Shown here: positions 8,296 through 17,486 of the stretch, piece by piece | How the letters are laid out: each line of letters opens with the position of its first letter | Numbering within the stretch: the stretch's first letter is position 1 | DNA from: Rubellicoccus peritrichatus | GTDB lineage: Bacteria > Verrucomicrobiota > Verrucomicrobiia > Opitutales > Cerasicoccaceae | Direction: 5' to 3' | Length of the DNA: 64,000 nucleotides | Assembly (NCBI RefSeq): GCF_033100135.1 | Contig: NZ_CP136920.1 | Coordinates: forward strand, 3,963,001-4,027,000 | Translations under genes and position numbers: made by a program | Notes under the pieces: generated by a model | Told to the model about the DNA's origin: nothing | The model's input: the letters and a program-made list of their open reading frames with translations, nothing else | Database searches by the model: none

Positions 8296-10635
8296 ATGAA
8301 AAATCAGATAATAACGTTAGTGCTCATGTTTTGTTGCTTGTCGACAATGTCAGCTGCCACGACGACATGGGATTGGAAAGACTCTCGTGAGCGCCGTTGG
8401 CTCGGCTCAGATTTTTGGACAAACCGCTTGCAGGACTGGGAAGTCCGCGAGGGAGCATTGCACTGTGATGCGCGAAGCGGCATGGCTTTGCGAACCGCGC
8501 ATATTGTATCTTACGAAACTGATCTCCAGCATGGCAGTTACTGGGCTGAAGTAGATTTTGCGAGTCAAGAAACTGAGACCAAAGGACTGGCTGGACTCCT
8601 GATCGGTGCTGGCGCGGGGCAACTTGATTACCGAGGGGCAGCTTTGATACAAGGCTTTCCCGGAAAAGGAGGAGGAATCCTTTGCGCATACAACTATAGC
8701 AAGCAACAATTACAAATCATTGACTTTTCAACACAGCCAGGGGGCAAACTGGTTAGCTTAGCCAGTAAAAAAGTAGCTGCTCATAGCGATGGTATATTGC
8801 GGCTCAAAGTGAATGTTCAAAGTGTTGATAACCTCGCTAATGTGACTTTAATTCTGACGGATACAGCTCCGAACACTGAATTAGCACGCGTTTCAAAGAA
8901 AGGTCTCCGCGCCGATCAAGTGAAAGGCCTCATGGCAATGGCTGCCCAGTCAAGTCGTGGTGTGCAGACTTTTCGATTTGATCGATTGAGCTTAGGCGGA
9001 GAAGGCGCTCTTCATTACAAGGATCGCTTTTTTGGTCCAGTAGTTGGAACCCTCTATTCACTCAATGAGACAACACTGAAAATTGGCGTCCAGTTTGCTT
9101 TTTTGGGCGATGGAAAACGTGTCCCCAGTGACCCTAAAAAACTAAAGAACACGCTCAAATGGCCTCGTCTAACTGCGGTTCTGGAAATGCGTTCCCAAGG
9201 AGCCCCTGATAATTTTAAAGCCATTGGACGACCACAAGCAGTTCTACCTCCTGATTATTATGTAAGTTATCGTATTGAGGACTGGGACCCTTCACAGCAG
9301 CGTGAGCTACGCGTGCGATTTATAGACGATGGGGAAAAGGAATACTTTTACCCTATTTCAATTGATAGTGAGCCTGAAAGCTCGCTGACCGCCGGCACAG
9401 TTTCATGCATGGGAGTCATGGGAATGCCCGCACTCCAGCCAGGTCCTACTCCTAAATCGGGAGAATCATTAGTAGGCCGCTGGACTCCGGCAAACGTTTG
9501 GGCTCCATTTACTGGCATTACCGATGGGCTTTTACATGACGATGCCGATATTCTCTTCTTTACCGGCGATCAGCTTTATGAAAGCGAACCCACCTGGGCA
9601 GATCAGTCAGTCAATCCCATCGAAGACTTCTTCTACAAGTTCTTTATTTGGCACTGGTCCTTTCAACAAATTACCAGCTCACGTCCCTGTATTCTTCAAA
9701 CTGACGATCATGATGTCTATCAGGGCAATATCTGGGGAGGCGGTGGCTATATCAATACATCAGGAAATTACTGGAGAGGCGGCTATTTACGTTCTCTATC
9801 TTTTGTCAATATGGTGCAACGGGTAATGACCGCCCATAATCCGGATGCCATTGAACCAATGTCCATTGAGACTGGAATGACAAATTACTATACGTCATTT
9901 TCTTATGGAGGTGTAGATTTCTTTGTGCTCGAAGACCGGAAATTCAAAAGCAACCCATCACAGAACGATGTGGAGCAACAGGAACTTTTAGGACCAAAGC
10001 AAGAGATGCACCTAATGGAATGGGCTCAGAAAGAATCTCCCAATCCGGTGAAGTGCGTCATCAGTCAAACTATTTATGCCAGTATTTCCCGTAAAGCGGA
10101 TGGAACGAAATCCACGGAACGTGACACAAACAGCTGGCCTCCAGGTCCGAGATCTCGCTTGATTGAGGTGTTGGGTGAGAATGGTGTTTTTGTTATCTCA
10201 GGTGACCAGCACTTGGCAACGTTTGCACGCGTCGGAGTAAAATCACCTGATGATGGATTCTATCAATTTGCAGCTCCCCCGGCGGGAAATCACTTCTGGC
10301 GGTGGTTCTACCCTGCTGAAAAATCACCGGACGATGTGCTTGGCGAATACAAGGACGGGCATGGTAATCCATTTGAATTGCTGGCCGTTGTAAACCCTGC
10401 GCCAGCCGATGTGACTGCTCAAGGTTTACGAGCCAAACATATAGTGAGCGAAGCGGAGTATGCCGAGGGCATTGGCCTGGAAATGCGAACTGCTCTGGGC
10501 GACGGATATGGCATTATTCGATTTGACCACTTGAAGGAACAACTTCAAGTCGAAGCCTGGTCCTGGGAAACCCGGATTGAGCACTCTGAACCTTATCCAG
10601 GTTGGCCAATCACATTATCCTATGAAGAGCTCTGA
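8296..10635 (+). CDS. Secreted PhoD-like metallophosphatase
   Basis: The start is placed at ATG 8296, giving the signal peptide MKNQIITLVLMFCCLSTMSA and 779 residues. Residues about 22-240 form a jelly-roll domain (DFWTNRLQDWEVREGALHC), known in PhoD-like proteins of this phylum group. The rest is a metallophosphatase with FFTGDQLYE, TDDHDVYQGN and ISGDQHLA, the metal-binding Asp/Asn/His blocks of the PhoD family (PF09423). Family members are phosphodiesterases or phosphomonoesterases acting outside the cytoplasm. Its stop overlaps the next gene's start region, so the two are probably translated together, which ties the enzyme to glycan breakdown, perhaps by removing phosphate or another ester. 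The substrate is not known. Confidence 0.8.
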   Translation: MKNQIITLVLMFCCLSTMSAATTTWDWKDSRERRWLGSDFWTNRLQDWEVREGALHCDARSGMALRTAHIVSYETDLQHGSYWAEVDFASQETETKGLAGLLIGAGAGQLDYRGAALIQGFPGKGGGILCAYNYSKQQLQIIDFSTQPGGKLVSLASKKVAAHSDGILRLKVNVQSVDNLANVTLILTDTAPNTELARVSKKGLRADQVKGLMAMAAQSSRGVQTFRFDRLSLGGEGALHYKDRFFGPVVGTLYSLNETTLKIGVQFAFLGDGKRVPSDPKKLKNTLKWPRLTAVLEMRSQGAPDNFKAIGRPQAVLPPDYYVSYRIEDWDPSQQRELRVRFIDDGEKEYFYPISIDSEPESSLTAGTVSCMGVMGMPALQPGPTPKSGESLVGRWTPANVWAPFTGITDGLLHDDADILFFTGDQLYESEPTWADQSVNPIEDFFYKFFIWHWSFQQITSSRPCILQTDDHDVYQGNIWGGGGYINTSGNYWRGGYLRSLSFVNMVQRVMTAHNPDAIEPMSIETGMTNYYTSFSYGGVDFFVLEDRKFKSNPSQNDVEQQELLGPKQEMHLMEWAQKESPNPVKCVISQTIYASISRKADGTKSTERDTNSWPPGPRSRLIEVLGENGVFVISGDQHLATFARVGVKSPDDGFYQFAAPPAGNHFWRWFYPAEKSPDDVLGEYKDGHGNPFELLAVVNPAPADVTAQGLRAKHIVSEAEYAEGIGLEMRTALGDGYGIIRFDHLKEQLQVEAWSWETRIEHSEPYPGWPITLSYEEL

Positions 10636-12814
10636 CTTAATGACAAAGTTGCCATTCATTATATATGTTATTTTAGGCATGCTCCCACGTGTTCTTTTCG
10701 GGAACCAGACAGCAGAAACGCCTTTCAGTGACAGCGGATGGAAGTGGAAACTAGGTGGCAAAACAGATAACGTTTTGGTTTCTGATGATTCAGTCCTCTT
10801 GAAAAATACACCGGACGATCCCAACTGGCTTCAAGGAATCATTTTGGAGCCAGGTCAATTAGAGCCGGAAGGCGACTATCGTCTGACTTTCGATTACTCG
10901 TTTGCAGGACAGAACTCACCCAAGGGTTTTGGCTATGTTCTGATTCGCGACCAGAGCTACAAACAAGGTGCTGGAGACCAATGGAAACGGTTCAGTGCAT
11001 CAGACGGCCAGAAAGGATCAATCGATTTCAGTTTCCGTAGTTTTAAAAGTCACAACACAGCACTCATTATCGGGCTCAATAATTTTGGCAGCTATCGTAT
11101 CAGTAATCTACGCCTAGTGCGCTTGGAGCAGCCAGCGTGGCAAGTATATCCTGCTAGTGCTACGATAGGACCGACTCAGTTGCTCGATACTGAAATTACT
11201 GGAGCGCCAGAATTTGAGATTCAGCAACCGAAAACAGAAGGTAGCCTTCACCTAAACCTAAATGATACCCGCAAGACAGGTCAGAGTGATTTTGAGGCTA
11301 TAAACTCAGCATTGAAGATAGCCAAGGAGCAAGGTGCCACACGACTGACCATTCCACCAGGCGACTATCATTTGCCGGAGGGTTTACCTCTCGTTATTGA
11401 GGGATTTACCGACTTCCATCTCGTCGCCAAGGGAGTTCGCTTTGTTTTCTCAGGTAATGAAAGCAGGCAATTAGACACGAATCCACACGGCTTTGTGCTG
11501 CGCCATAACTATCGTTTCAAGCTTGAAGGACTTCGCGTTGCCTGGGATTCTGAAGCCTGGCCACTCTCCCACTTGGGTGTAGTGAAATCGATCAATAAGA
11601 AAACAGGTGTGGTGGAGATCCGTCTGAGTCAGTCAATACCCGCTTCTGTTCCTGCTGATAGATTATTTCTTCGAGAAGTACACGCTGTTGAAAAGGAGCC
11701 ACCTCACTTCTTCCGTCCCAGCGCCGGATTCAGAAGCTCTCATGAATCCATCGATATCAGCAGTGAGCATGACCATATTTTTGTTAATTACGGCACCGAC
11801 TGCGAACGTTTCCAAGTAGGTGCGACCTACTTGTTGAGAAATTACAATTATCAAAGACATGCATTCGCATGCGAGAGTAATCGGCATTTGACATTTCTTG
11901 ATGTTGACATTGAAGGGTTTCCGGGAAGTGGATACCAATTCTACGGTCATCAGGAATACTGGCAGATGATCGATTGTGATATCATTCCGCCTGAAGGAAG
12001 TTTCATATCAACAAGTGCTGACGGTGTCCATGTGCGTCAGTCGCAAGGGCACTTTAAAATGATAAATTGTCGATTCAGTCGTTGCGGCGACGATGGAGTA
12101 AACATACATGACAATGTTTCAGCCGGTATCGAGATGGTGGATGCGCATACTCTGACTGCGTTGAACGTGCTCAGCTGGCGCAACCCATTTTCTGTTGGCG
12201 ACACAATCGAAATCCGTTCGCCCAGCCTTGCCCCTATTGGTTTTAAGTCGCGCCTGAGTGCGGTGAGTCGCCTCGATGATAAACGCGTCAATCTAACTTT
12301 TGAACATCGCCTCCCAGCTGGACTCTCTCCCAGGTCCATACTTTTCAATCGAGAATATGATTCAGCTAATTACTTGATCGAAAATTGTTATTTTGCTCTC
12401 AATCGAGCACGAGGAATACTTTTGCACTCCAATAATGGGACAGTCCGCAACTGTCATTTCTATTATAATCAATCAGCAGCTATACGTGCACAGATCGACA
12501 TAGAAGAACGGTGGGCAGAAGGAACAGGCATCCATAACCTCATCATTCAGGATAATATTTTTGAAGGGGTAAATCGCTTTGGCTGGCATGCCGGCGTAGC
12601 AATCGTCCTTGAAATCATCATTCCAGGTGGCCAGGTGACAGAACCCTTGCTACGAAATATCGCCATCGTGGGCAATGAATTCAGCAATCTCCACGGTGCG
12701 GCGATTTGGGCTAAGAACGTTGAAAACCTAATCATTACAAAAAACCATATAGCCTCCGAAAACTCTACCACCAAAGGCCCATACCATAGCACCAATCAAA
12801 TCATTATCGAATAA
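10622..12814 (+). CDS. Secreted beta-helix glycosidase, GH110-like
   Basis: About 730 residues from ATG 10622; ATG 10640 also fits (MTKLPFIIYVILGMLPRVLFG is the signal peptide and GAAGAG lies 10 bases before it). Residues about 30-170 are a jelly-roll module (WKWKLGGKTDNVL, LRLVRLEQ). From about 205 on there is a right-handed beta-helix whose first turn has DTRKTGQSDFEAINSALK and IPPGDYHL. Asp467 (SADGVH) and Asp490-Asp491 (GDDG) show the same 23/24-residue spacing as the protein at 5204-7999, suggesting two GH110-like exo-galactosidases of different domain make-up. The C-terminal helix turns (NNGTVRNCHFYYN, VGNEFSNLHGAAI) are regular. It starts inside the end of the PhoD-like gene. Confidence 0.68.
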   Translation: MKSSDLMTKLPFIIYVILGMLPRVLFGNQTAETPFSDSGWKWKLGGKTDNVLVSDDSVLLKNTPDDPNWLQGIILEPGQLEPEGDYRLTFDYSFAGQNSPKGFGYVLIRDQSYKQGAGDQWKRFSASDGQKGSIDFSFRSFKSHNTALIIGLNNFGSYRISNLRLVRLEQPAWQVYPASATIGPTQLLDTEITGAPEFEIQQPKTEGSLHLNLNDTRKTGQSDFEAINSALKIAKEQGATRLTIPPGDYHLPEGLPLVIEGFTDFHLVAKGVRFVFSGNESRQLDTNPHGFVLRHNYRFKLEGLRVAWDSEAWPLSHLGVVKSINKKTGVVEIRLSQSIPASVPADRLFLREVHAVEKEPPHFFRPSAGFRSSHESIDISSEHDHIFVNYGTDCERFQVGATYLLRNYNYQRHAFACESNRHLTFLDVDIEGFPGSGYQFYGHQEYWQMIDCDIIPPEGSFISTSADGVHVRQSQGHFKMINCRFSRCGDDGVNIHDNVSAGIEMVDAHTLTALNVLSWRNPFSVGDTIEIRSPSLAPIGFKSRLSAVSRLDDKRVNLTFEHRLPAGLSPRSILFNREYDSANYLIENCYFALNRARGILLHSNNGTVRNCHFYYNQSAAIRAQIDIEERWAEGTGIHNLIIQDNIFEGVNRFGWHAGVAIVLEIIIPGGQVTEPLLRNIAIVGNEFSNLHGAAIWAKNVENLIITKNHIASENSTTKGPYHSTNQIIIE

Positions 12815-13009
12815 TACTTGCGAGGGCCAATAAGGGTCTCGATATGATTTGAAGGCACTGCCGAGGGGTGACCATTCCCTCTCTAAAACTGATTGAATCA
12901 ATCTTATCATTGTCCAATAAATGGTTCATGTGCCAAATATTCTTACATCAAAAGCCTTAAAGACTGGAACCGTTAATAATCAGGTGACTTTAGTACCATC
13001 TCCAACATC

Positions 13010-13072
13010 ATTGACACAAAATTGGCGCACAAGGAATAGGCCTGGTCTGTCCTCGACTAGCGCTAATGGTCT
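13010..13072 (+). repeat. Degenerate copy of a recombinase-tail sequence
   Basis: ATTGACACAAAATTGGCGCA and the following 40 bases align base by base, with small gaps, to 44473-44533: shared ATTGACACAAA, GGCGCACAAG, CTGTCC, GACT and TGGTC blocks in the same order and strand. The copy at 44 kb encodes the tail that commonly follows site-specific recombinases in this phylum. Here the frame is ruined, and the rest of the 12815-13075 gap holds no gene. GAGGG/CCCTC around 12863-12881 is a weak hairpin only. Confidence 0.55.
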
Positions 13073-13075
13073 GGT

Positions 13076-13978
13076 CTACCTAGTCCTCTTTTTACGCATG
13101 TAGCAGGAACCGGCAATGGCAACTGCCCCGACAAAGAAGGCGTATGCCGATGGCTCAGGTATAGCGACTACTAGAAATTCATTTGTTGCCAGAGCTGTGT
13201 CGCTGAAACGAAGTTCGTCAACAAGGCCAGAAAATAAACTACTGCCGGAAACATTGCCCGTTAAGCCTGCAATACTTAGAGGCCCATTAGCTTGCCAACC
13301 TGCAGTAGGATCAGCCGCCAAGGTGCCCAACAATGAGTAATCAAAATACATGCTCACGGTACCAGCGCCATCATACACAATGGCGGTATGGTGCCAGTTG
13401 CCATCGCTAATGCCATTGGGGTTCGTATCAATCGGATCGGTCCTATCACCGTCGCCCCAAATGCGCACGCGTGAAGATGTGAAATCAGTGAAGAAACCAG
13501 CCGACGAAGTAGTCGCAAACTGCTCCTTGTTGATTACGGCGCCAAAGATATCATTGCCGCCGATAACAAAAGCCTCGATCGTAAATGCGCCAGAAGGCTC
13601 AAAGAGACCAGTCGCGCCATCGTTGATCTGCAGCATTTGACCAACCGATGAGGAATCCTGCACAAACTGTATCGACGTTGTGTTGTTCGAATTAACAATT
13701 GGGCCACCAACACCAGATGTAATCACCTCGCCCGGCCCAGTCACAACATTGGAGCTGTATGTTGGTGCTGTTGAGCCTGCACCGCCAAAGCCATTAACAA
13801 TCGCGCTAGTGAAACTGGAGTTGTTGACCTGACTATCGACAGTCACAACTGCCTGACCAGAAGTTCCCTCAAATTGCCAGTAACCGATATCGGCAGCGTT
13901 CAGGGTCGCAATAGAAGAAGCCAAAATTGCGCCAAGAAAAGATATAGCGCTCTTAGTATATAGATTAGTGTTACTCAT
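13076..13978 (-). CDS. LamG-domain protein with PEP-CTERM anchor
   Basis: The start at ATG 13978 gives the signal peptide MSNTNLYTKSAISFLGAILA...TLNA and 300 residues. Residues about 28-265 are a LamG/concanavalin-like sandwich: GYWQFEGTSG, PVYS-like and GPIVNSNNTTSIQF blocks, FTIEAFVIGG, GNWHHTAIVYDG, GLVDELRFSDTAL. The C-terminus is a textbook PEP-CTERM signal: IPEPSAYAF, a hydrophobic helix (VGAVAIAG), then MRKKRTR. Such proteins go to the outer surface and are processed by exosortase. LamG modules usually bind or cut glycans; no catalytic motif is seen, so binding is inferred. A shorter homologue without the anchor lies divergently at 14294-15112. Confidence 0.85.
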   Translation of the reverse strand: MSNTNLYTKSAISFLGAILASSIATLNAADIGYWQFEGTSGQAVVTVDSQVNNSSFTSAIVNGFGGAGSTAPTYSSNVVTGPGEVITSGVGGPIVNSNNTTSIQFVQDSSSVGQMLQINDGATGLFEPSGAFTIEAFVIGGNDIFGAVINKEQFATTSSAGFFTDFTSSRVRIWGDGDRTDPIDTNPNGISDGNWHHTAIVYDGAGTVSMYFDYSLLGTLAADPTAGWQANGPLSIAGLTGNVSGSSLFSGLVDELRFSDTALATNEFLVVAIPEPSAYAFFVGAVAIAGSCYMRKKRTR

Positions 13979-14293
13979 TTTACCAGGGGTTGGAGCTGAT
14001 GATGCCAATCATGCGCCAACAGCAAGTTAATTAATAGATCAATAAATTAGCCATTAAATTAACCATTAGAGATTTGTCAATGCTTAAGATTCAAAAAAAC
14101 ATAATCCACATGAATCATCATCAATCTGCCTTCAATAGGCTTTAAAATTAACCTCAAGTAACTTGATCATCATTTCTAAAACAACAGATAGATGCTCAGG
14201 AAAGGAATATTTAAGTTAATTATTCACCTTTAATTGACTTGCCTTCTGCACAAGCACATCAAAAATCTTTACAGATATTTTTGAAAAACAACG
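13979..14293. promoter_or_regulatory. Divergent promoter region between two LamG genes
   Basis: 315 A/T-rich bases without a gene. AGTTAATTATTCACC at 14214-14228 differs in two bases from the 15-bp near-palindrome found exactly at 24229, 25651 and 41853. On the minus strand, ATTAATTAACTT (14024-14035) repeats its half-site near the PEP-CTERM gene. This suggests both LamG genes share control with the other loci. No clear sigma-70 boxes could be chosen. Confidence 0.45.
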
Positions 14294-15112
14294 ATGATGG
14301 ATCACCTATACTCTATACCCACGAAAACGACACTACTTGCTATCCTTCTATATGCAGGAACAAGCCAGGCAGGTATTGTAGGTTATTGGCAATTTTCTGG
14401 CGAAGATAAAAAAGAAGTTAGTGCTGTTGTTAGCGAAGTAAACGAATCTCAATTCGACAGCGAGATCACCGCGGGAAACAATGGCCCAGGAACACTCCCA
14501 GTCTATTCCACAGACACTCCAGGAAAATACATCGTCGACGGCAAACGAGGCCCCGTCATCAATGAGAGAAACGAAACTTCAATTAAGTTTTCTGGCAAGG
14601 GATCACTTGGCAGCTTCCTCCAAATCTTCGATGGAGATAATGGCACACTGGAGTTATACGGCCCAATCACTCTGGAAGCATTCGTGAAGTCGAATGGTAA
14701 TACATTTGCCAGCATTATCATGAAAGAAGAATTCGCAACAACCGGCTCCATAGGTATTGCGACAGACTACACCCCCACAAGAGTCAGAATACACTCCGCC
14801 CGGGAACGCTCTTCGGTCATAGACACGAACAAGCCAATAGGCGCCTCAATTGACAACGGGGACTGGCACCACATCGCGCTGGTTTTTGACGGCGACAACG
14901 AAACAACACTTTACTATGACTACCGACCCATCGGCACCATCCAGGGCAATCCCACCGACTCCTGGCAACCAAACGGGCCTCTTAACATCGGCGGGATAAC
15001 TGGCAACAAACAATCCGGCAATAGCTTGTTTGCCGGTCTCATTGATGAAGTGCGCTTAACCAATGACCAGTTGGAACCAGACGAATTCCTCATTGCCAGA
15101 GACAAACACTAG
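14294..15112 (+). CDS. Secreted LamG-domain protein lacking PEP-CTERM
   Basis: 272 residues. The signal peptide ends near TSQAG (residue 27). The whole mature part is one LamG sandwich, colinear with the protein encoded at 13076-13978: GYWQFSGEDKK, then PVYSTDTPGKYIVDG, GPVINERNETSIKFSG, GPITLEAFVKS, GDWHHIALVFDGDN, SLFAGLIDEVRLTN. It stops 8 residues after DEFLIA, exactly where the paralogue runs into PEP-CTERM. One member is therefore anchored and the other presumably free. The pair looks like an inverted duplication around the shared promoter region. Glycan binding is inferred; no enzyme motif is visible. Confidence 0.8.
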   Translation: MMDHLYSIPTKTTLLAILLYAGTSQAGIVGYWQFSGEDKKEVSAVVSEVNESQFDSEITAGNNGPGTLPVYSTDTPGKYIVDGKRGPVINERNETSIKFSGKGSLGSFLQIFDGDNGTLELYGPITLEAFVKSNGNTFASIIMKEEFATTGSIGIATDYTPTRVRIHSARERSSVIDTNKPIGASIDNGDWHHIALVFDGDNETTLYYDYRPIGTIQGNPTDSWQPNGPLNIGGITGNKQSGNSLFAGLIDEVRLTNDQLEPDEFLIARDKH

Positions 15113-15131
15113 ACCGCTTTTGCGGAAGAAG

Positions 15132-16139
15132 CTAAGCCAATAGCCCAGGCATTTTATGCTTCAGAATATTGGCTAAATTGACCCCCATGCGGACTTGCCC
15201 AAAATCAGACGGATGAAGCAAGTCTGTGTGCAAGTCTGAAAATGATCGAAGCATATCCGCTCCCTCGATCAAAAAGACACCGTCACCGGAACGCAACTGA
15301 ACGATCTCCCGAAGGGTTTCACTGTAACGCTCCTGAACAGTCCCCGGCTCACCAGCCACATAGTGGTCGATGTTGGGGAAAACAGTGATCAGACCAATAG
15401 GCTTACCAGGATGAGATACCATCAACGCATCAAGCAGATAGTCAACTCTTCGCTTGAAGTCAGGCGCGAGCTGCTCATTACGCATATTAACACCAAGCTC
15501 ACAAGTTGCGAAATCCCAATCCAAAGAAGCCAGATAATCAGACATTTCAGGCTCCGCCATACAAGAACCACTCATACCCTTATTAAGTACCTGAACGCCA
15601 AGATCTCTAGCCGCTTGATGCGGATACCCCCTGCTAGTGCTATTAGTAATAGAAGAGCCATAAGCCAACCAAGTCAGTAAAGGGAGCTCATTCTCAGCTG
15701 GTGACTGAATCTCGTAACCCAAGGTGTCGATTCCCCCAAAATAGGCGTTACCTCGATTAACGACGATACGCCAGACAGCCGAATCATAAGCGCCATTCAA
15801 GTGCAATTTATCGATTGTCTTCAGCTCCTCAACCGCGCCAAGGTTCAAAGCCACGGATTGCCCATTTGTGACAGTATGAAATGAATGTTCAAGAGCGCCG
15901 CAATAAACAGTGAGCTCCAAGTCTCCATCCACAGCGCTCCAATACACCTTAAAGTTAGGCGCCTCAGTCTTAAACTGGAGTTCAACGCCCACTCCATTCA
16001 TTCCAATAAAACTACCCCTTGAACTCAATGCCTCTCGAGTCTTTGCAGGGATACGCGGCAGCAAGATACTGGTCGACTCAGGACGCCTCTCCAAAGAAGC
16101 AACATTGAAAAAGCGAATTCCGTCTTGAACAAATGACAT
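15132..16139 (-). CDS. SGNH/GDSL-type esterase (Lipase_GDSL_3-like), cytoplasmic
   Basis: From ATG 16139 the protein has 335 residues and begins directly in the N-terminal domain (FVQDGIRFFNVASLERRP). ATG 16178 would add 13 residues and overlap the GH29 gene by 20 bases. Residues about 1-150 are a beta-sandwich. The C-terminal half is an SGNH hydrolase with the nucleophile in AYGSSITNS, Gly block NKGMSGSCMAEPEMSDYL, and the Asp-x-x-His pair in DLLHPSDFG. The layout matches two-domain GDSL_3 esterases from glycan loci. No signal peptide, so it would remove acyl groups (such as acetyl) from imported oligosaccharides. It is the last gene of the minus-strand operon after GH29. Confidence 0.75.
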   Translation of the reverse strand: MSFVQDGIRFFNVASLERRPESTSILLPRIPAKTREALSSRGSFIGMNGVGVELQFKTEAPNFKVYWSAVDGDLELTVYCGALEHSFHTVTNGQSVALNLGAVEELKTIDKLHLNGAYDSAVWRIVVNRGNAYFGGIDTLGYEIQSPAENELPLLTWLAYGSSITNSTSRGYPHQAARDLGVQVLNKGMSGSCMAEPEMSDYLASLDWDFATCELGVNMRNEQLAPDFKRRVDYLLDALMVSHPGKPIGLITVFPNIDHYVAGEPGTVQERYSETLREIVQLRSGDGVFLIEGADMLRSFSDLHTDLLHPSDFGQVRMGVNLANILKHKMPGLLA

Positions 16140-16158
16140 AACACAAACAAATGACCGA

Positions 16159-17466
16159 TCAATCCGATTTAATTTCATTGACCCATGGCTGCATTAACCG
16201 GGGGTCAAGGTTCCAAAGACGCCCCTTTGCCCATTCTTTCGCCTTAGGCGGCTCACCAAAATCAAGCCGAATAACCGGGAAGAGCGATGAAGGCTTAACA
16301 CGCGGCATACCCTTAATATAAATCGCATCGTCACGGTTTTCAACCTTCAGTGATTGTCCAGTGGATAACAGTGTGGCCGCTTTTGCAGGAGTCGCCAATT
16401 CTGCGATACGCTCACACTCCTCACCGTGCCAAAAACGATAAATAAGGTAGAGGGAATTGCCACGAAGCGTCTGCCACCCCTTCGTGGTGAATTCTGTGAT
16501 ATCACCACGCGTTGTCCCATAGATCGCTTCACCGTGCACCTTTAGCCATTCGCCGATCTTAGCGCTCCGATCAATAAACTCTGCTGGAATCCTCCCGTCA
16601 GGCTGCGGACCAACATTCAAAAGCAGATTGCCACCCTGGCTTGAAGCCTGACAAAGATAGTCCAGCATCAGGCCAGCCGGACGCCAATGCTCTCCACGGG
16701 CATAGCCCCACAATCGCCAAGTGCTCGTCTGACAGCTTTCCCAGATACGATCATTATCCGCGGTTATGTGGTGCTCAGGGGTTCCGAAATCGCCCATTGT
16801 CTTCGACTCACCAGCGAATTCGACTGCCCCCTGCGCAGCAGTGAAAGGCGATTCCGCATCCAACCGATTGTTGATTAGAATATCAGGCTGTAATTCTCGC
16901 ATACGCTTCACCAAGCCGGAGCTATCCCAGCGAGCCGCCGGATGCGGCCACGTCCCATCAAACCAGAAGACGTCAATTTTGCCATAGTTGGTTAGCAACT
17001 CTTCGACCTGATTGTGCGTCATATCCCTGAGCTTATTCCAAGCATCCAAATCATCATCAGGATTTGACCAATAGGCCTTCGAAGTCCAATCAGCCCAGGA
17101 ATAATAGAGGCCAACCCGAAGACCTGCCTCACGAAACGCCTCCACATACTCTCTTACCAGATCGCACTTAGGTGCGCATTGCATCGAGTTATAATTTGAG
17201 TATTTCGTATCCCACAGAGCATAGGAATCATGGTGGCGTGTGGTCAGGACAGCATACTTGAACCCGCCATCAGCCGCAACCTTAGCCCATGCTTTCGCAT
17301 CAAAGAACTCAGGATTCCAACTGCGCGCACGCGCCTCGTAATCAGCCTGGTCTAAATGCTCACGAAAGAGCACCTGCTCTCCTCTGCCATATTGAGCATA
17401 AGGACCCCAATGAATGAACAGGCCATAACGCGCCTCAGGAAACCAACGTTTGTTTTCGTCTAACAT
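16159..17466 (-). CDS. GH29 alpha-L-fucosidase, cytoplasmic
   Basis: 435 residues. The GH29 barrel begins at once (RWFPEARYGLFIHWGPYAQY). The substrate-binding His pair is in LTTRHHDSYALWDTKYSNY (His78-His79), and the probable nucleophile is Asp170 in DVFWFDGTWP, the GH29 consensus. NLLLNVGPQPDGRI and the C-terminal small beta-domain complete the family pattern. There is no signal peptide, so it acts on imported oligosaccharides and releases L-fucose. It sits 20 bases after the permease genes in the operon GH2 - solute-binding protein - permeases - GH29 - SGNH. The family is clear; linkage preference is not visible in the sequence. Confidence 0.9.
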   Translation of the reverse strand: MLDENKRWFPEARYGLFIHWGPYAQYGRGEQVLFREHLDQADYEARARSWNPEFFDAKAWAKVAADGGFKYAVLTTRHHDSYALWDTKYSNYNSMQCAPKCDLVREYVEAFREAGLRVGLYYSWADWTSKAYWSNPDDDLDAWNKLRDMTHNQVEELLTNYGKIDVFWFDGTWPHPAARWDSSGLVKRMRELQPDILINNRLDAESPFTAAQGAVEFAGESKTMGDFGTPEHHITADNDRIWESCQTSTWRLWGYARGEHWRPAGLMLDYLCQASSQGGNLLLNVGPQPDGRIPAEFIDRSAKIGEWLKVHGEAIYGTTRGDITEFTTKGWQTLRGNSLYLIYRFWHGEECERIAELATPAKAATLLSTGQSLKVENRDDAIYIKGMPRVKPSSLFPVIRLDFGEPPKAKEWAKGRLWNLDPRLMQPWVNEIKSD

Positions 17467-17486
17467 ATATTAAATAATGATTAAAA

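Noticed and set aside
12921-13103. 60-codon plus-strand frame between helix and LamG genes
   Set aside because: It covers the decayed recombinase-tail repeat and runs into the LamG gene; the peptide has no family pattern.
15114-15125. Terminator CCGC-TTTT-GCGG between convergent genes
   Set aside because: Only 4-bp arms and no T-run on either strand.
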